Assembly (NCBI GenBank): GCA_021030915.1
Contig: JAGEMR010000025.1
Span: forward strand, 62,001 to 126,000
Origin: Astrothelium macrocarpum
Lineage: Eukaryota > Ascomycota > Dothideomycetes > Trypetheliales > Trypetheliaceae
Length of the DNA stretch: 64,000 nt
Reading direction: 5' to 3'
In this document: in pieces, positions 12,247-24,540 of the stretch
Numbering within the stretch: the first letter of the stretch is position 1
Layout of the letters: every line of letters begins with the position of its first letter
Made by a program: the position numbers and the translations under genes
The notes under the pieces: model-generated
Database searches by the model: none
What the model was told of the DNA's origin: nothing
Seen by the model: only the letters and a program-made list of their open reading frames with translations

Positions 12247-15094
12247 TCAACCTGTCACTACATGAGGCGTCACCACATCCTCCACCTTGGGTTCCGTTCC
12301 GACCACTCCATTCACCACCCCAGCATCGACTTGCTCTCCTTGAGGTCCGTTGACCACGCCATTCTCTCCCGCTTTTTCGGCTCCTGGAACTGCCGCATCG
12401 TCGGACTTCTTAAACGGGTCCCTGAAACTGGTTTGATTGTCCTTCTTTTCCGACGTCTCTTGTTGAGTCGGTCCTGCCGCAGTCTTGGCCCCGTCAGCGA
12501 TTCCATTTGTGGCGACCGCTTCATTGCCAGGCTTCTCAAGTGGGTTTCCAACAAGAGGTTCGGAATCTTTCTTCTGTGACGTATGTTCTTGAGTTGCCTC
12601 TGCAACCTTCTCCCTGTCGTCTGCAGCTGTGCTCTCCGCAACTGCTTCATTTCCATGTTTCTCAATCGTGTCCCCAAGAGGAGGTTCGGATGAACTTTTC
12701 CCTGACGCCTCTTCCTGATTTGTTGCTGTAGTATCCTTGGCATGTTCCGGAACTCCGTCCCCTGCGATTGCCTGATTGCCAGAGTTCTCGGATAGCCCTT
12801 CGACAGGGCTTCCAGAATTCTTTTGTACGGAAGGGTCTTCTTGAGTTTTTTCTGCCGGAGTCTTGACGATTTTTGACATTCCGTTCTCTTGACCTTTCGA
12901 TATCGTTTCGACCCATAACGGATCCAAACCCTCCTTGGATAGGTACGGACTCATATCTAGATTACGCTTCCAGGCCGTCGTCCAGCCCAAGCCCAGCGTC
13001 GCCCAAGGGTTTTTATGGATATATGAGATATGGAAGTCCTCCCAACGAGGGCGGGCAAGGAGCTGGTTGAAATGAAGGGTCGAACCAGGCCAGACAGCGT
13101 TGACGCGACCAGTGTCGTTATTCTTGTACCAAGAGCGGCAAGAGTCTTTCCAGATGGTGTGGGTGACCCATTCCTGCATTCACTCAAACGATTAAATTTC
13201 CGTCACATGAGAATTCCAAATATCGAAGCTCTGAAAGAGGTCATAACTGCAACATACCTGTGCATGATCATTGAACATGTCAGTAATATCCTGCCGCGGC
13301 GCCCATGACTTGATCCCATCCCTCTGGATCTTCCGAATCCACTCCAGTGTATAATCGCTCACTGCCAGCAGTGCGCCCATTACGCTTCCATTCTCAACCG
13401 GGAACGTTGGCCCAAGAATCTGAATCATATTCGGAAATTGCGGAATGCACACGCTGAGATAGCTCTCAGGTGTATGCTTCCACTTGTCCGCCAGCTCCAC
13501 ACCGTCCTGCCCGACCATTGCGAATCGTGGATGATAACTGACATCGAACCCGGTCGCGCAGATGATGGTGTCAACGGGCCGCTCTACACCATCGCCTCCC
13601 ACTACACCTGTTTCCGTGATGCGTTTCGCCTCGGTGAAGTGCACATCCACGTTCTCCTTCTGGATGGCCTCCATGTACGGGTCGCCGGGAGTGATGCGGC
13701 GGCAGCCAACACCAAAGTTAGGGCTGAACCCCTCGAGGAGCCTATCGTCGCGGATATGCTCGCGCATGCGCTCGCGAAAGACCTTTTGCGCTCCCGCCTG
13801 CATCTCAGATCCCGAATAGAACATTCCCCAGAGGCCGTTGATGGAATTTTCGATGGTCTTGGCTTCGTTAACGAGGGCCGCAGGGTCCTGGCGGAAGGTG
13901 GCCTTTTGCTCATCAGTGTAGGCGCGATTACCGGCGCCGCTGCCGAGCATTTCGATAAACCAGACGCCTGGATAAATCGAATAAGTGTATGTCAGGAGCA
14001 TAAATGTATTGCGAGGGGGCCTGGGAAGTAAAGGTGATCACAACAAAGATGGTAGAAAAGTGACAAAGGGCCATTCTAACCTGTACGAATAAAAATATCT
14101 ATGTGCTTTACTGTGGGCTGCATATTTGGCACTGTCTGGATGGAAGATGCACCAGAGCCGATGACCGCCACGTTGTCATGTTCCCATTGTTCAGACTGAT
14201 AATCTGAAGGCCAATTGGCCGTGTGGACGATCTATCATTAATCAGCAGCCTAAATGGAACAAGTAAGCTCCGATGTAGTTGACTTACTCGGCCTTTGAAC
14301 GTTTCTATGCCTTCGATCTGTCACATTATCAGTAAGAGTCATGATCAAGCTTGGATACATGGGCTTACATTTGGCATTTTCCAGGTGTTTAGCAGCTACA
14401 GAAGATTGAGCTTGCATCAAGGCTTCGGTGGAAGTGTATACGTACACCAGCGGCTTGGAGCAAGATATCACACTCATCCTGCTTCTCTTCTCCGGTCACA
14501 GTATCCCGCATGTTGATTCTCCATTTCCCCTTCTCCTCTTGCCAGTAGCATCCCGTCACTTCGGTGTTGAATGTCATATATTTCCGCAATCCAAAAGTCT
14601 CAACCACCCGCTGCAGATATTTCATGATATCTGGTGCATAGGAAAAATATCGAGGCCATTCCGGCTATTGAAGCATGATTATATAAGCATTGGCTTTCTT
14701 TCAATTTCCAGCAAAGCTTACGTTCAGTGCAAAAGGGTAGGAATACGCATGGCTAGGAATGTCGCAGGCGCAACCAGGATAACGATTTTCAAGCCAAGTT
14801 CCTCCAAGCTCGGCATTCTTCTCGTATATTACATGTTCAACATTCTCTACTTCTTTCTGAAGCCTGTATGCCATAAGAATACCTGATACACCTGCACCGA
14901 TGGTAAGAACGCGGAGTTTGCGGTTGGTTGGGTCCTGGCAAGCATTTGAGCGTGACAGTACTTTTCACCAAATTGGATGCGAAAGAGGTTCGTACATCGT
15001 ATATTATGTCTGGAATGCTATATCCCGAAGATCCAGGAGGGCCGTAAACCCATTGTCCATCGGGCGAGAAGCCTGGAGCTTGGCGGGGATGCAT
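12247..15094 (-). CDS. MoxY/StcW-like Baeyer-Villiger flavin monooxygenase
   Basis: Eight exons (14996-15094, 14722-14934, 14446-14664, 14369-14395, 14288-14317, 14081-14231, 13258-13967, 12247-13173) give 791 residues. The FAD Rossmann motif is TIGAGVSGILMAYRL, followed by the GGTW.ENRYPGCACDIPSH block. The type I Baeyer-Villiger fingerprint FKGRIVHTANWP is split across an exon junction. The NADPH site is VAVIGSGASSIQ. Such enzymes insert oxygen next to a ketone using NADPH and O2. The N-terminal PRQAPGFSPDG segment and overall order resemble the hydroxyversicolorone monooxygenases of sterigmatocystin/aflatoxin pathways. Residues about 594-761 are four 42-residue repeats not expected in the family. 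The gene converges on the DUF6604 gene and is the leftmost cluster candidate, 2.1 kb from the NR-PKS. A pyrimidine-rich AG just upstream of the ATG leaves open an extra 5' exon. Confidence 0.83.
12340..12843 (-). repeat. Four in-frame 126-bp repeats coding a 42-residue unit
   Basis: Within the last exon of the monooxygenase gene, four consecutive blocks of exactly 42 codons align. Each begins QE or QQ and has a Ser/Lys-rich part, then an E/P..G/D..EK/KK segment. In the first three, GN(E/Q)A(V/I)A follows, then an Ala/Thr-rich end. The blocks are diverged, so the expansion is old. The residues are hydrophilic and low in aromatics, indicating a disordered tail. Confidence 0.8.
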
Positions 15095-17193
15095 GTGGGA
15101 GTCTACAATACGTATGGATTTGATTGAGCTGAGAAAAGAAATAATTTTAGAGGAAAGGAGGCGAGATTAAAAGAAAATATACTAGTAAAATATACTGGTA
15201 ACCTATAGTAATGTAAAGCGAATTCGCGAGATATGCTAGCGGGACCGGTGAGCTGGGTGAGCTGACAAAGGCGTTGTGCCCTGTGGCTCTAACCTTGTTA
15301 TTGCATTGGGTCCACATTCACCGAGGTCTTTACGATGGAAGGCCTTGGAGCGGAGATGCCTGCTAGTCTTGGTCAGCACGTTAGACCAAAGGGAGTATTG
15401 ATGAGAGAGATGCAGCATCTTAACACGTAAAAAGCCAAGACAGCCTGCAGATCCACCCAGAGTATGAGACCTCACACGCTTGTGGCAGTGATTTGCAAAA
15501 GCAAGTCACGAAAAAGACAAGAGCGTACATCCAGAACTAGATAGAGCTCCGAGAAAAAATAGCCGCCAGCTTGGGGTATCCAATATTTTTTTGGTTAACG
15601 GAAACAATGTTAAACTCCCGATAGACCGTCATACCCAATGAAGCAATGGGTATGACGTCCATTGAGCCCTCGAATCTCATGGCGAGATGGAATCTGAGAA
15701 AAACGCAGGGAGACTATCTCGGCTTAATGGCTCAGGATGAAGGGAAAGCCATGCGCGTAAGACGAGCGATAGGAAGCGAGGTGGGGAAGCAGCCATATCA
15801 TTAGAGCCAAGAAGCTCAACCAGTCAAAGTTAGCAGAAACTTCAATATTGATAGGTAGACGCGGGGATGAAAGATCAGGTGCTTGCCACAGGGAGGGGGA
15901 ATCGCGCCTACGATTCGTGTCCTACTGGAGTAGTCCGACGGATTCAGGAAAATCCGATACTGTTGATCTGACAAGATCACAATCGGAACAGTAGCCGCTT
16001 GACATACGATGATCCGATTACTATTACACCGTAACTCGGGCGGTATTCGTATGAACTGACTCGCAACGTCTGTTTTCTTGGTCACATGTTGCACCATGTG
16101 ATTCTGCGCCACCTACCTAGCCACAGCGGGAACCAGGGCACGCACGAGCTTGTAATCCCTGCAAGATACAACTTCAACACCATCTTCGTGTTCCTTCATC
16201 TTGTTAATGTCGTGATATGTTCTTAGCAGTCTCCTGTCACGAACTTCGCTGATGTCACGCACCCAGTCAGCCCACCGGGGGCTATGAACCTTGCCTACGC
16301 TGTGAAAACCAAGGTACCCCACTGGCACGGATCTTGCCTTGCACAAGCCTGCGGCACAGGCACGAAAGCCGAATAACCGTCTTGTCTTTCGATTCGAAAG
16401 TCTTAGGAGATGGTTCAGATTCAATGAAAGTGGATTTCGTCAACGGGTGGCACTGTAGCCAGCAGCGATAATTGGTCTCACTGCGCTTCCACTGGCCGCT
16501 GCTGCTGAAAACGCTGGTCACCACTTTGCTTCATTCCATGCTCATCTTCTGTCGAGTCTCGTTTCTGACTTCCTGGTAATCGTGGTTGATGATGATGATC
16601 ATTCCCCCTTCACATTTTGAAGAAGCTCGTTACCTCAAAGCGATAGAGGACAGCAATTGTGTTGGACGCGTTTACGGACTCGGCGACGACGGACCGGCTT
16701 ATGCAGAGCGTCGAGCAGGCAGCGCGTTGGCACTTGATGGTCATTCGGGGCTATGCGCACCATCCATCGATGGGGATGTTCCTTCTGATCGAGTTTGTAA
16801 CGTTCCGCTCTGCTGGCCACTAAGGCCAAAGGATATGCGTCAGCTTGGCTATGGTCTTTGTAGCTCCTCTTTTATATTGTCACGCCATTCGTCCAGACCG
16901 TCTTTCGTAAGCCCACCCTTCTTACAAAGAACGCATGAACGAGCCGCCTACGTATTGTTCAGCACGAAGCTTGCACCACCAGCACGGGAATTTTTAATCT
17001 CATTCCTCTACTATCACTAGGTACAGTACTTTATGCCAGCCATCTTAGCCCGCCGCTCCTTAAAGAAAATTCATCTTAAAAGAAAACTGATATGATTAAC
17101 TATCTAGCTACCTGCAACAAAACTTCTATAAGACTCCGATTTTTAGAAAATACAGAATTAAATTCAGAAAATATCATGTATCAAGACACATGT
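15095..17193. other. Intergenic region between monooxygenase and NR-PKS
   Basis: These 2.1 kb hold only short overlapping open frames without family-like sequence. The promoter of the monooxygenase is expected near 15100-15600. The AT-rich 17030-17190 stretch should include the 3' UTR of the NR-PKS. No repeat or RNA gene was recognised. Confidence 0.45.
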
Positions 17194-20100
17194 TTACGCT
17201 ACCCAAGTGTACGACGCTCCCTGTTGCCTCAAGAACCCGATCTCCTTCCAGATGTGGACATATTTTCTCACTACATTCTCACTAACCGGTTTCACAGCCC
17301 TGAGTGACTTGGAGTGCTCAAGAGTGTGCTTCGGGTCCATCACAAGTCGACCGTACGACATGCGAATGAAGTTGTCGTCTAAAAAGTCGATCAGCGTCTG
17401 CACCGGATTATCCTTCTGCGGAGCCGTTGCCACGCGCTCGCGCCACTCCTCGAAGGGAATCAGATTTTGGATACCGACGGCGTCCATCAGGATGGCGTTC
17501 ATTTGTTTCCACGACTGACCGATGGGATTCTCGAGGTGGTAGAAGCGGTACGGGTCCTGGTCCCCGAGGACTAAGTCGGCTAAGGTATCCGCCATATCGT
17601 TGACCGGCGTCCAATACACCTCCCCTTGGACGTCGGGTAGAGCGTTCAGTGTCTGTGCCGATTTGACCAAAAAGCCGAAATGCTCCAATGGGTTCCAGTA
17701 GCCGCTCGTCTTGGACCCGGCAATCTGCCCGAGCCGCACAACCATGGCGCGGAACCGGTCCGGATGCCGGTGTAGCGTTTCATCGAGCATGCGCTCGCAG
17801 CCCCATTTGGCGTCGCCGTAGCCGTTGTTAAGAATGCAGTCAATGCCGAATCGTTCTTCTGGCACTTGCACCTTTTTGGTTATGTCACCTCTGCCATAGA
17901 GACCGATGACGCCAATGGAGGAGACTAGCTGGAAGCTAAACTTGAAAGACGGGGAAAGCTGGGAAGCGATGTCGCAAGACAGCTTGATCAGATTCTCCAT
18001 CACTTGGAACTGAGGCACGAACCCTTCCAGTGCACGCTTGCCGCTCATGGGCCAGGCGCTATGGATGAGATGGCTGGCAGAGTCGACCAGTCCTTTGTAA
18101 ACATCGGGATCGAGACCTAGCATAGGCTTGGAGGTGTCACTCTGCAAGACAACTAGCTTTTTCTTAAGCTCCTCGGGAAAGCGAATGCCCTTGTCTCTCA
18201 TAGCCTTGATCTGCCGCTTAAGAGGCTCCTCTCTATTGTGGCGGTTGAGGCAAACAACCGTCTTCACATCAGCCATCTGTGAGATGTGGTAAACCAAGTG
18301 CGATCCTAAACTTCCTGAAGCGCCTGTTATTAGTACTACTTTTTCATCATCTTTAAGTGCGCGTGCTGGCTGAGGAGGAGGCGTAGGTCGCGAGAAACCG
18401 GCAGTGTATTTGGCAACAAGTTTGTCAACAGCCTTCTCCCGGGCTACCAGGGACGCCGTTTCGGCTGGCGTAAGCTGCAATTGCGGCGGCGCTGACACGC
18501 CTTTGCTCTTTGATTCCACGTCACTGTGAGCAACCATGACCGGCTGGCGAGATTCATTCTCCGTGGCGGCATCTTCTCCGCACAGATAACTTTCCAGATC
18601 GCCGACAGTGGGACACTCGAGGAAGAGAGATTCGTTTGTGATATTGAGCTCCAACTCATCCTTGAATCGGCCAACAACCACAAGCGAGAGTAGCGAGTCA
18701 ATGCCGGCGTCAGCGAAAACCGTATCCCTTGTAAGTTCATCAGGCGCGACACCGCTTTCTTCCGAGATGATCTGGAGGGCACGGCTGAAGTCGAACTTGA
18801 CGTTGCTGCCGGACACGTCGCTAATCGTTGGGGGAGCACTCGAGTTGGAGGTCGTGTCAGAGGCCTTGACACTAGAAGCCGCAGATTCCTGGGCATTGGA
18901 GGAGGTTGGGGTTGAGGTTCCCGAGGCCGAGGAATCGACAAAGTTGCTGTCTCCTCCTCCTCCTCCTCCTCCTCCGAAGAATTTCTTAAGCTCACCGACG
19001 GTGGGATACTCAAAGAGAAGGGCGTTGAAGTCAACTTCTTGCTCGAGCTCTTCTTTGAAACGGGCTTGGATGGTCAGCCCTAGCAGAGAGTCGACACCGC
19101 AGTCGGCGAGATCGGTGCCGTCTGTCAAATCTTCCAAGGCAACTCCGCTCTCGCTGGCGATAATGGCCATGGCCTTCTCGACATCGGCAGACTGAGTCTT
19201 GACAGGAGTGGCCTGAGAAACTTTGGGTACAGCAATTGGCGCCGGGCCAGCACTACGAGGGGCAGCGGGAGGCTTGGAAGCACTCTTAGTCTGAACGGGA
19301 GTTGTAACAGGGGCAGAAGCTTGCTTTATTGGTAGTTGCTTCTGAGCAGCCTGGGTCCTGGTCCCGCTCTCAAGTGACAGGATGGTTTTCAATACTCGCA
19401 GGGCAACCTGTTGAATCTGGAGAGGAGTCAGCTATGTCCGAGTATTTTGAGTTTTGCTTGCACAAAGGAGAAGGAAAGGAACGGCTCGTAAAGAAAGAAA
19501 GACGGATGGAGGAGGAGGGAGAAAAGAAAATAGGAATGAAAGAAAAAGAGAACGTACGATAGCCTGTCCGAAATAGGCAGCGACTTGGTCCTTGCTATTA
19601 ATAATCACAATATCACCGAACCAGAGAGTCGGATCAACCTTGCCCTGCACCATACGCGTGTGCGTCTTGTATTCGGCATCAAGGTCAATAGGCTCAAAAA
19701 TCTGGAGCGAGCCCCAGCCATGGTTCATGTAGACGTCTCCGTCCAACTCAGCATAGTCGTTGCAATTCATGGCGAAACCACAGATCTGTGAGAGTCCGTC
19801 GATCACGCCGGGGTGGGTGTGGAAGGTGCCACCCCTCTTCACGTTGACAAAACTAGAACGACTGGCGGCCTCTAGGGTTTCGCTGTCAAGGAGAAGCTCG
19901 CCAGCAACTCGGTAGTCAGGGTGAAACTTTGCCAGTGGCCTGATGGCGCGGTAGCACATAGCACCGTTGTAGCGGGCTACCTTTCCGGACATAATTCCAT
20001 CTCGCATTTTTTGGATCTTCTGCTTTATGGCAGGAACATCCTTTTGAAGTGCCTTCTGGAGAGAGTTGTCTTTGAAGACGACCTTGCAGTTGGCGTGCTC

Positions 20101-23100
20101 CTGTAATTTTTGCTTGTTCTGCATATCCTGATTAGTGGCCGACTAATGTGGTAGTAGAGAAAGAGCAGGAGAAAGAACTTACATCGAAGGACATAAACTT
20201 GATTGTGGCCGAGTCTGATGACCAATCCAAATCAGAGTGGACTTGTACGAGCTGTTTTGTTGAACCGTGCCTCAGGATTAACGCTTTGAGAATCGTCATG
20301 TCTGTGACATCTACAACATTCTTAGCGTGGCCCGGGCGGTACCGCTGAAGGAAGTAGGTGCCGAGGCTCAACGCGATATCAGCCCAGACCGACGGTGTAC
20401 ATAGTGGAATTCCATCAATCTCGTGGCCTTGTACTAGTGGACTCATGTCTGGGCGAGTGATATCGGACTCGACGACCAAGTGACATCCATTAGCGGTCTC
20501 GGTCTCTTCGACCACCTTGTGGATAGTTGAGGTTTCGAGTCTAGGGCCTCCACGTTCGATTACCAGCGGAGGCTCGCCCTTGCGGAGTGACCAATCGTGC
20601 ACGTAAGTCATCCAGTAGTCCTTCAAGTCCCACGTGTATGTTGGTAACAACAACAGGTTGAGCGAAGCCTTGAAGTCGGCATGGTATCCTTGCCAAGTGA
20701 TGTTGCCACCTGCGGTATAAATCTGTTTCAATGTTGTGGTGAGAACTGACCAAATCGACCTGCCACGCTGCGATGAAGCCAGAGTAGGTATTGAAGAGCC
20801 CAGGACACCACGTACCATGCCGCCCATGGCTGGGTGTGGCCCGATTTCAATTGCCATTGTGTTATCGGCCATGTATTTGGCGCTTTGCCCTGCCAGGAGT
20901 GCTGAGATCATGTTGACAGGCTGGCGCGAGTGGCGGACTAAGTATTCGGGACCAAAAACACCTTCATCTTGGACAATACTGCCATCCAGGGGGCATAACA
21001 CGGGCAACTTGGGCTTAGAGAAAGTGACTTTTCGGGCGGCCTCCTCCAAATCTGGAAGCATAGGATCCATTTGAGCTGAGTGGAACGCGAAGGGAACCTT
21101 AAGGGAGGTCGTCTTCCGGTTGGTATCTGTGAGAATCGTCTTCGCCTTGTCGATGGCAATGTTAGATCCGGCTAACACGGTCTCGACGGGCGAGTTTATG
21201 CATGCAAATTCAATAGTATCCTTAGCATCTCCCAGGGCTGCCGTGATCTCATCCACAGAACCTCTGACGACGAGCATAGCATGGGTGTCGCGTGTGCACT
21301 TCTGCTGGAGAAACTCGGCTCGCTTTCCTACCAGGTAGATTGTATCGGCGTCCGACAACACACTAGCATAGTTGAGGGCTGCGTACTCGCCCAGACTATG
21401 GCCAACCACAGCAACAGGGACAATACCCCACGACGCCCACAGCTTGGTAAGTGCGATCTGCATGCAAATGCTTGCCAGCTGGACTGCCACAGGCGCAAAG
21501 CTGTTGATATCTTGCTCCTCTTCAGCCTGGAGGACGGGTAGCATCGAAGGGAAACCAAGGCCTTGGCAGATCTGGTCCAGCCGGTTGATAGCGGTGCGGA
21601 AGACTCCAAAATGGGCCAGAAGCTCTTTACCCATTCCGGGGTACTGTGCGCCCTGTCCAGTGAAAGTGAAGACAAACTTGGGAGTAGATTTAGGCCTCGT
21701 CACCCCTGTGTTGTTCTCAAGGGCTGTCTCGATTTGACTACTAATATCTTGGACGCGCGAGCCTGAAAATATGACACGATGCTGATAATGCACACGGCGT
21801 GCTGTGGTTGTGTAAGATAGCGACCCCACAGAGGCGTCTGGGTTCTCTTGCAAGTACTTGAGTAAGGACTTGAGGTTACCCTGGAGAGCAGTACCGCTCT
21901 TGGCTGATACGGCGACGAGGTGAACGCTCCGCGGGTCGACTTCAGTAGACTCGGGCTTGAACGGGGCATCTTCTATCAAAATTGCCGTGTTGCCGCCCGC
22001 GGCACCAAAGTTGTTAACTAGTGCTCGTCTGGGTTTATTGGGATCGGAGCTCCTATGCCACGGAGTTGGAGCCAAAGGGATGTGCACGTTGCGTTGGGTG
22101 AGGTCAGTCGGAAACTTGCTGTTAATCTTGGTCTTAATTCCACAGTGGGGTAGAATTGTGTTCCTTTGCATCATCATTAGCACCTTGATAAGGGCTGACG
22201 AACCAGATGAAGCTTCCCCGTGACCAATGTTTGCTTTGGCAGAGCCCAGAAAGAGAGCTTGATCCGTTGATCTACGGTGTGGGACCTCGGACGGCGGAGG
22301 TGCAAAGCAAGAAAGAACGCTAGACATCTCTGTGGCATCGCCGACCTGTGTCCCGGTTCCGTGCATCTCAATGTATCCGACGGAATAAGGGTCAATGACA
22401 CCTTGGTTCATGAGCTTGCTAAAGATAGCCTTTTGGGCACCCCCGTGCGGTCTAGTGATGGACTCGGATTCTGATGAATGGTTCGTCATAGTGTCCAAGA
22501 CAACAGCTAGTATATTGTCATTATCAGCAATAGCATCTTCTAAACGTTTAATAATAATCGTTCCAACACCTTCGCCTCGGCAGTATCCATCGGCATCATC
22601 ATCAAAGGTCTTGCAGTTACCCGTGCGTGAAAGGAAGTGTCCTCGATCAAGACCAGCGTGAGGATCTGGGTTAGTGATAACATTAGTTCCGCCCGTGATT
22701 GCTGTGTCAATATCACCTCTCCATATCGAGTTACACGCAATATGGATTGCAGAAAGCGCGGATGAGCAAGCTGTATCGACGACGTAACTAGGTCCGCTGA
22801 ACTTATAAAAATAATTGATACGGCCCGCAACGAATGCTCGGTTTCCGCCTGGGATAGCGTAAGTATCAATGTCTTGGGCACTATTTGACTCGGCCCAATC
22901 ATTTGCAGTTACACCAAAGAAAACACCCACTCGATCAGGTCGGGTAGATGGGGTCGCATCTGCAACGATACCGGCCTGTTCGATGGCTTCATATGCCGTC
23001 ATAAGTGCTAGACGCTGTGCTGGATCGATCTGCGGCGCCTCACGCGGTGAAATGTTAAAAAACCGCGCGTCAAACAACCCGGCATCGTCGAGCCAACACC

Positions 23101-24540
23101 CCCAAGGAACTCCTCCTGTGTTCTTCTTCTTCAGCGTCAGGTCAACGTGGGTATCCACATTCCAACGACGCGGTGGGACAGACTTGTGCACGTCTAGGCC
23201 CTGGTGTAGGAGATCCCAGAAGGCGTCGGTATCGTTGGCACCACCAGGAAATCTTCCCGCCATACCAATGATAGCAAGCTTGGCGGTTTTGGGGTTGGGA
23301 GGACCAGTCTCAGGAGATGTTGACTTCTGCTGAGCTGCTGGAGGCGGGGACGGTACCAATGAGGCTAGCGGTGTCGATTTGAGCATTTTGTAGACAAGTC
23401 GATCGACTGTAGTACAGATGGGAATTATTTCCAATGACTTTGGGTTCAAGGCCTGAATATGATCACGCACACGATCGAGTAGTTCAACAAAACGCATAGG
23501 CTGGGCCACGATAGCATCCACGGCAGACCTCAAGAGGCTAGCGAAGTTGGGCCCCTTAATCATAGCGCCAGTGCTCGAAAGGAAGGGGATGTGCTCAGAA
23601 CGCTCTGTACCACGGTCCAAGCCCAAGTCTTGAGCAATCTCATCGACATTGGCCTCCGTGTATAGATGCGAAGCATGGAGAGGACCATAAACGGGAAGCT
23701 TCTTTGATCTGAAGCCTTTCAACTCCTCTGATGCAACGAGTCGTGCAAGTGTGCTTGGTGACCCGCTCACAGTGATCGAGTTGGAAGAAGAAGCGCTGAT
23801 GTAAGGCCTGGTAAGCGCTGGGAAAGTCTGAGTGGACGGAAGATGCAGTATTAGCAAAGGCAACGAGAAATGGGCTGTGGGTTGAGTCCAAGTACTCACA
23901 GTCCGTTCGCAATACTTGCTTAGGGCATCAGAAGCTGTTTCTCCGTTGACAACTATGGACCATTCTCCTTCCAATTCTTCTATTGATGTTCGAGGTACAA
24001 GACGCGCTGCCATCTCAGAACCTTGTGCGCCTGTTCGAAACGCTGCCACGACGGCATCCACAGCCCTGGGAATAAGTTCGATCGTGGTTCTGCTGGTGCA
24101 CACGGCGGCGGATGCTAGGCCACCAAGGCATAAACCCATAGCGATGAGGTCGCTATCTCCATGGTACCAAGTATCTGCTTGACTAAAAGGAGTGAGTCTT
24201 CCCTTCCCAATAAAAACAAGTACTTAATTTATCAATTTACTTACTTAATGAAAGTCGCAAGCTCGTAGATACAACTGACAGCCGTATCAATGGCAGGAAC
24301 CCGCCTGGGGCCATCCTGATTCGACAAAATTAGGTCGTTGAGACAGGTGAAGCGCGGTATATTATTCCTGATATCAACGGGCAAGGTATAAATCTCATTG
24401 CGAATGGCAGTATACGATTTTGAAAGAAAGTCCTCCACAGCTGGGTTGTTCCGAATGTGAAATAAGTCCTTCCATCGTTGAGATAAGTCGAACGTCTGGT
24501 CACCGAAGATAACAAGCTTCAGGTTTCGGTGGTCTGCCAT
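17194..24540 (-). CDS. Non-reducing polyketide synthase, SAT-KS-AT-PT-ACP-ACP-R
   Basis: Five exons (24245-24540, 23900-24182, 20183-23827, 19558-20127, 17194-19416) give 2338 residues. SAT: residues 1-370, active Cys117 in GLCLGG and a later GPLHASH. KS: about 375-790, Cys547 in DTACSS. AT: about 880-1200, GHSLGEYAA. PT: about 1300-1590, catalytic His1328 (GHEIDGIPLC) and Asp1518 (HPGVIDGLSQ). ACP1 has Ser1708 in GVDSLLG; ACP2 has Ser1839 in GIDSLLS. The terminal thioester reductase runs from about 1955 (VLITGASGSLGSH) with Tyr/Lys in NGYGDAKWG. It should take an acyl starter through SAT, extend it without reduction, let PT fold and aromatise it, and release an aldehyde through R. No C-methyltransferase lies between ACP and R, unlike the well-known azaphilone-type synthases. 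It is divergent from the HR-PKS, its likely starter supplier. Confidence 0.93.
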
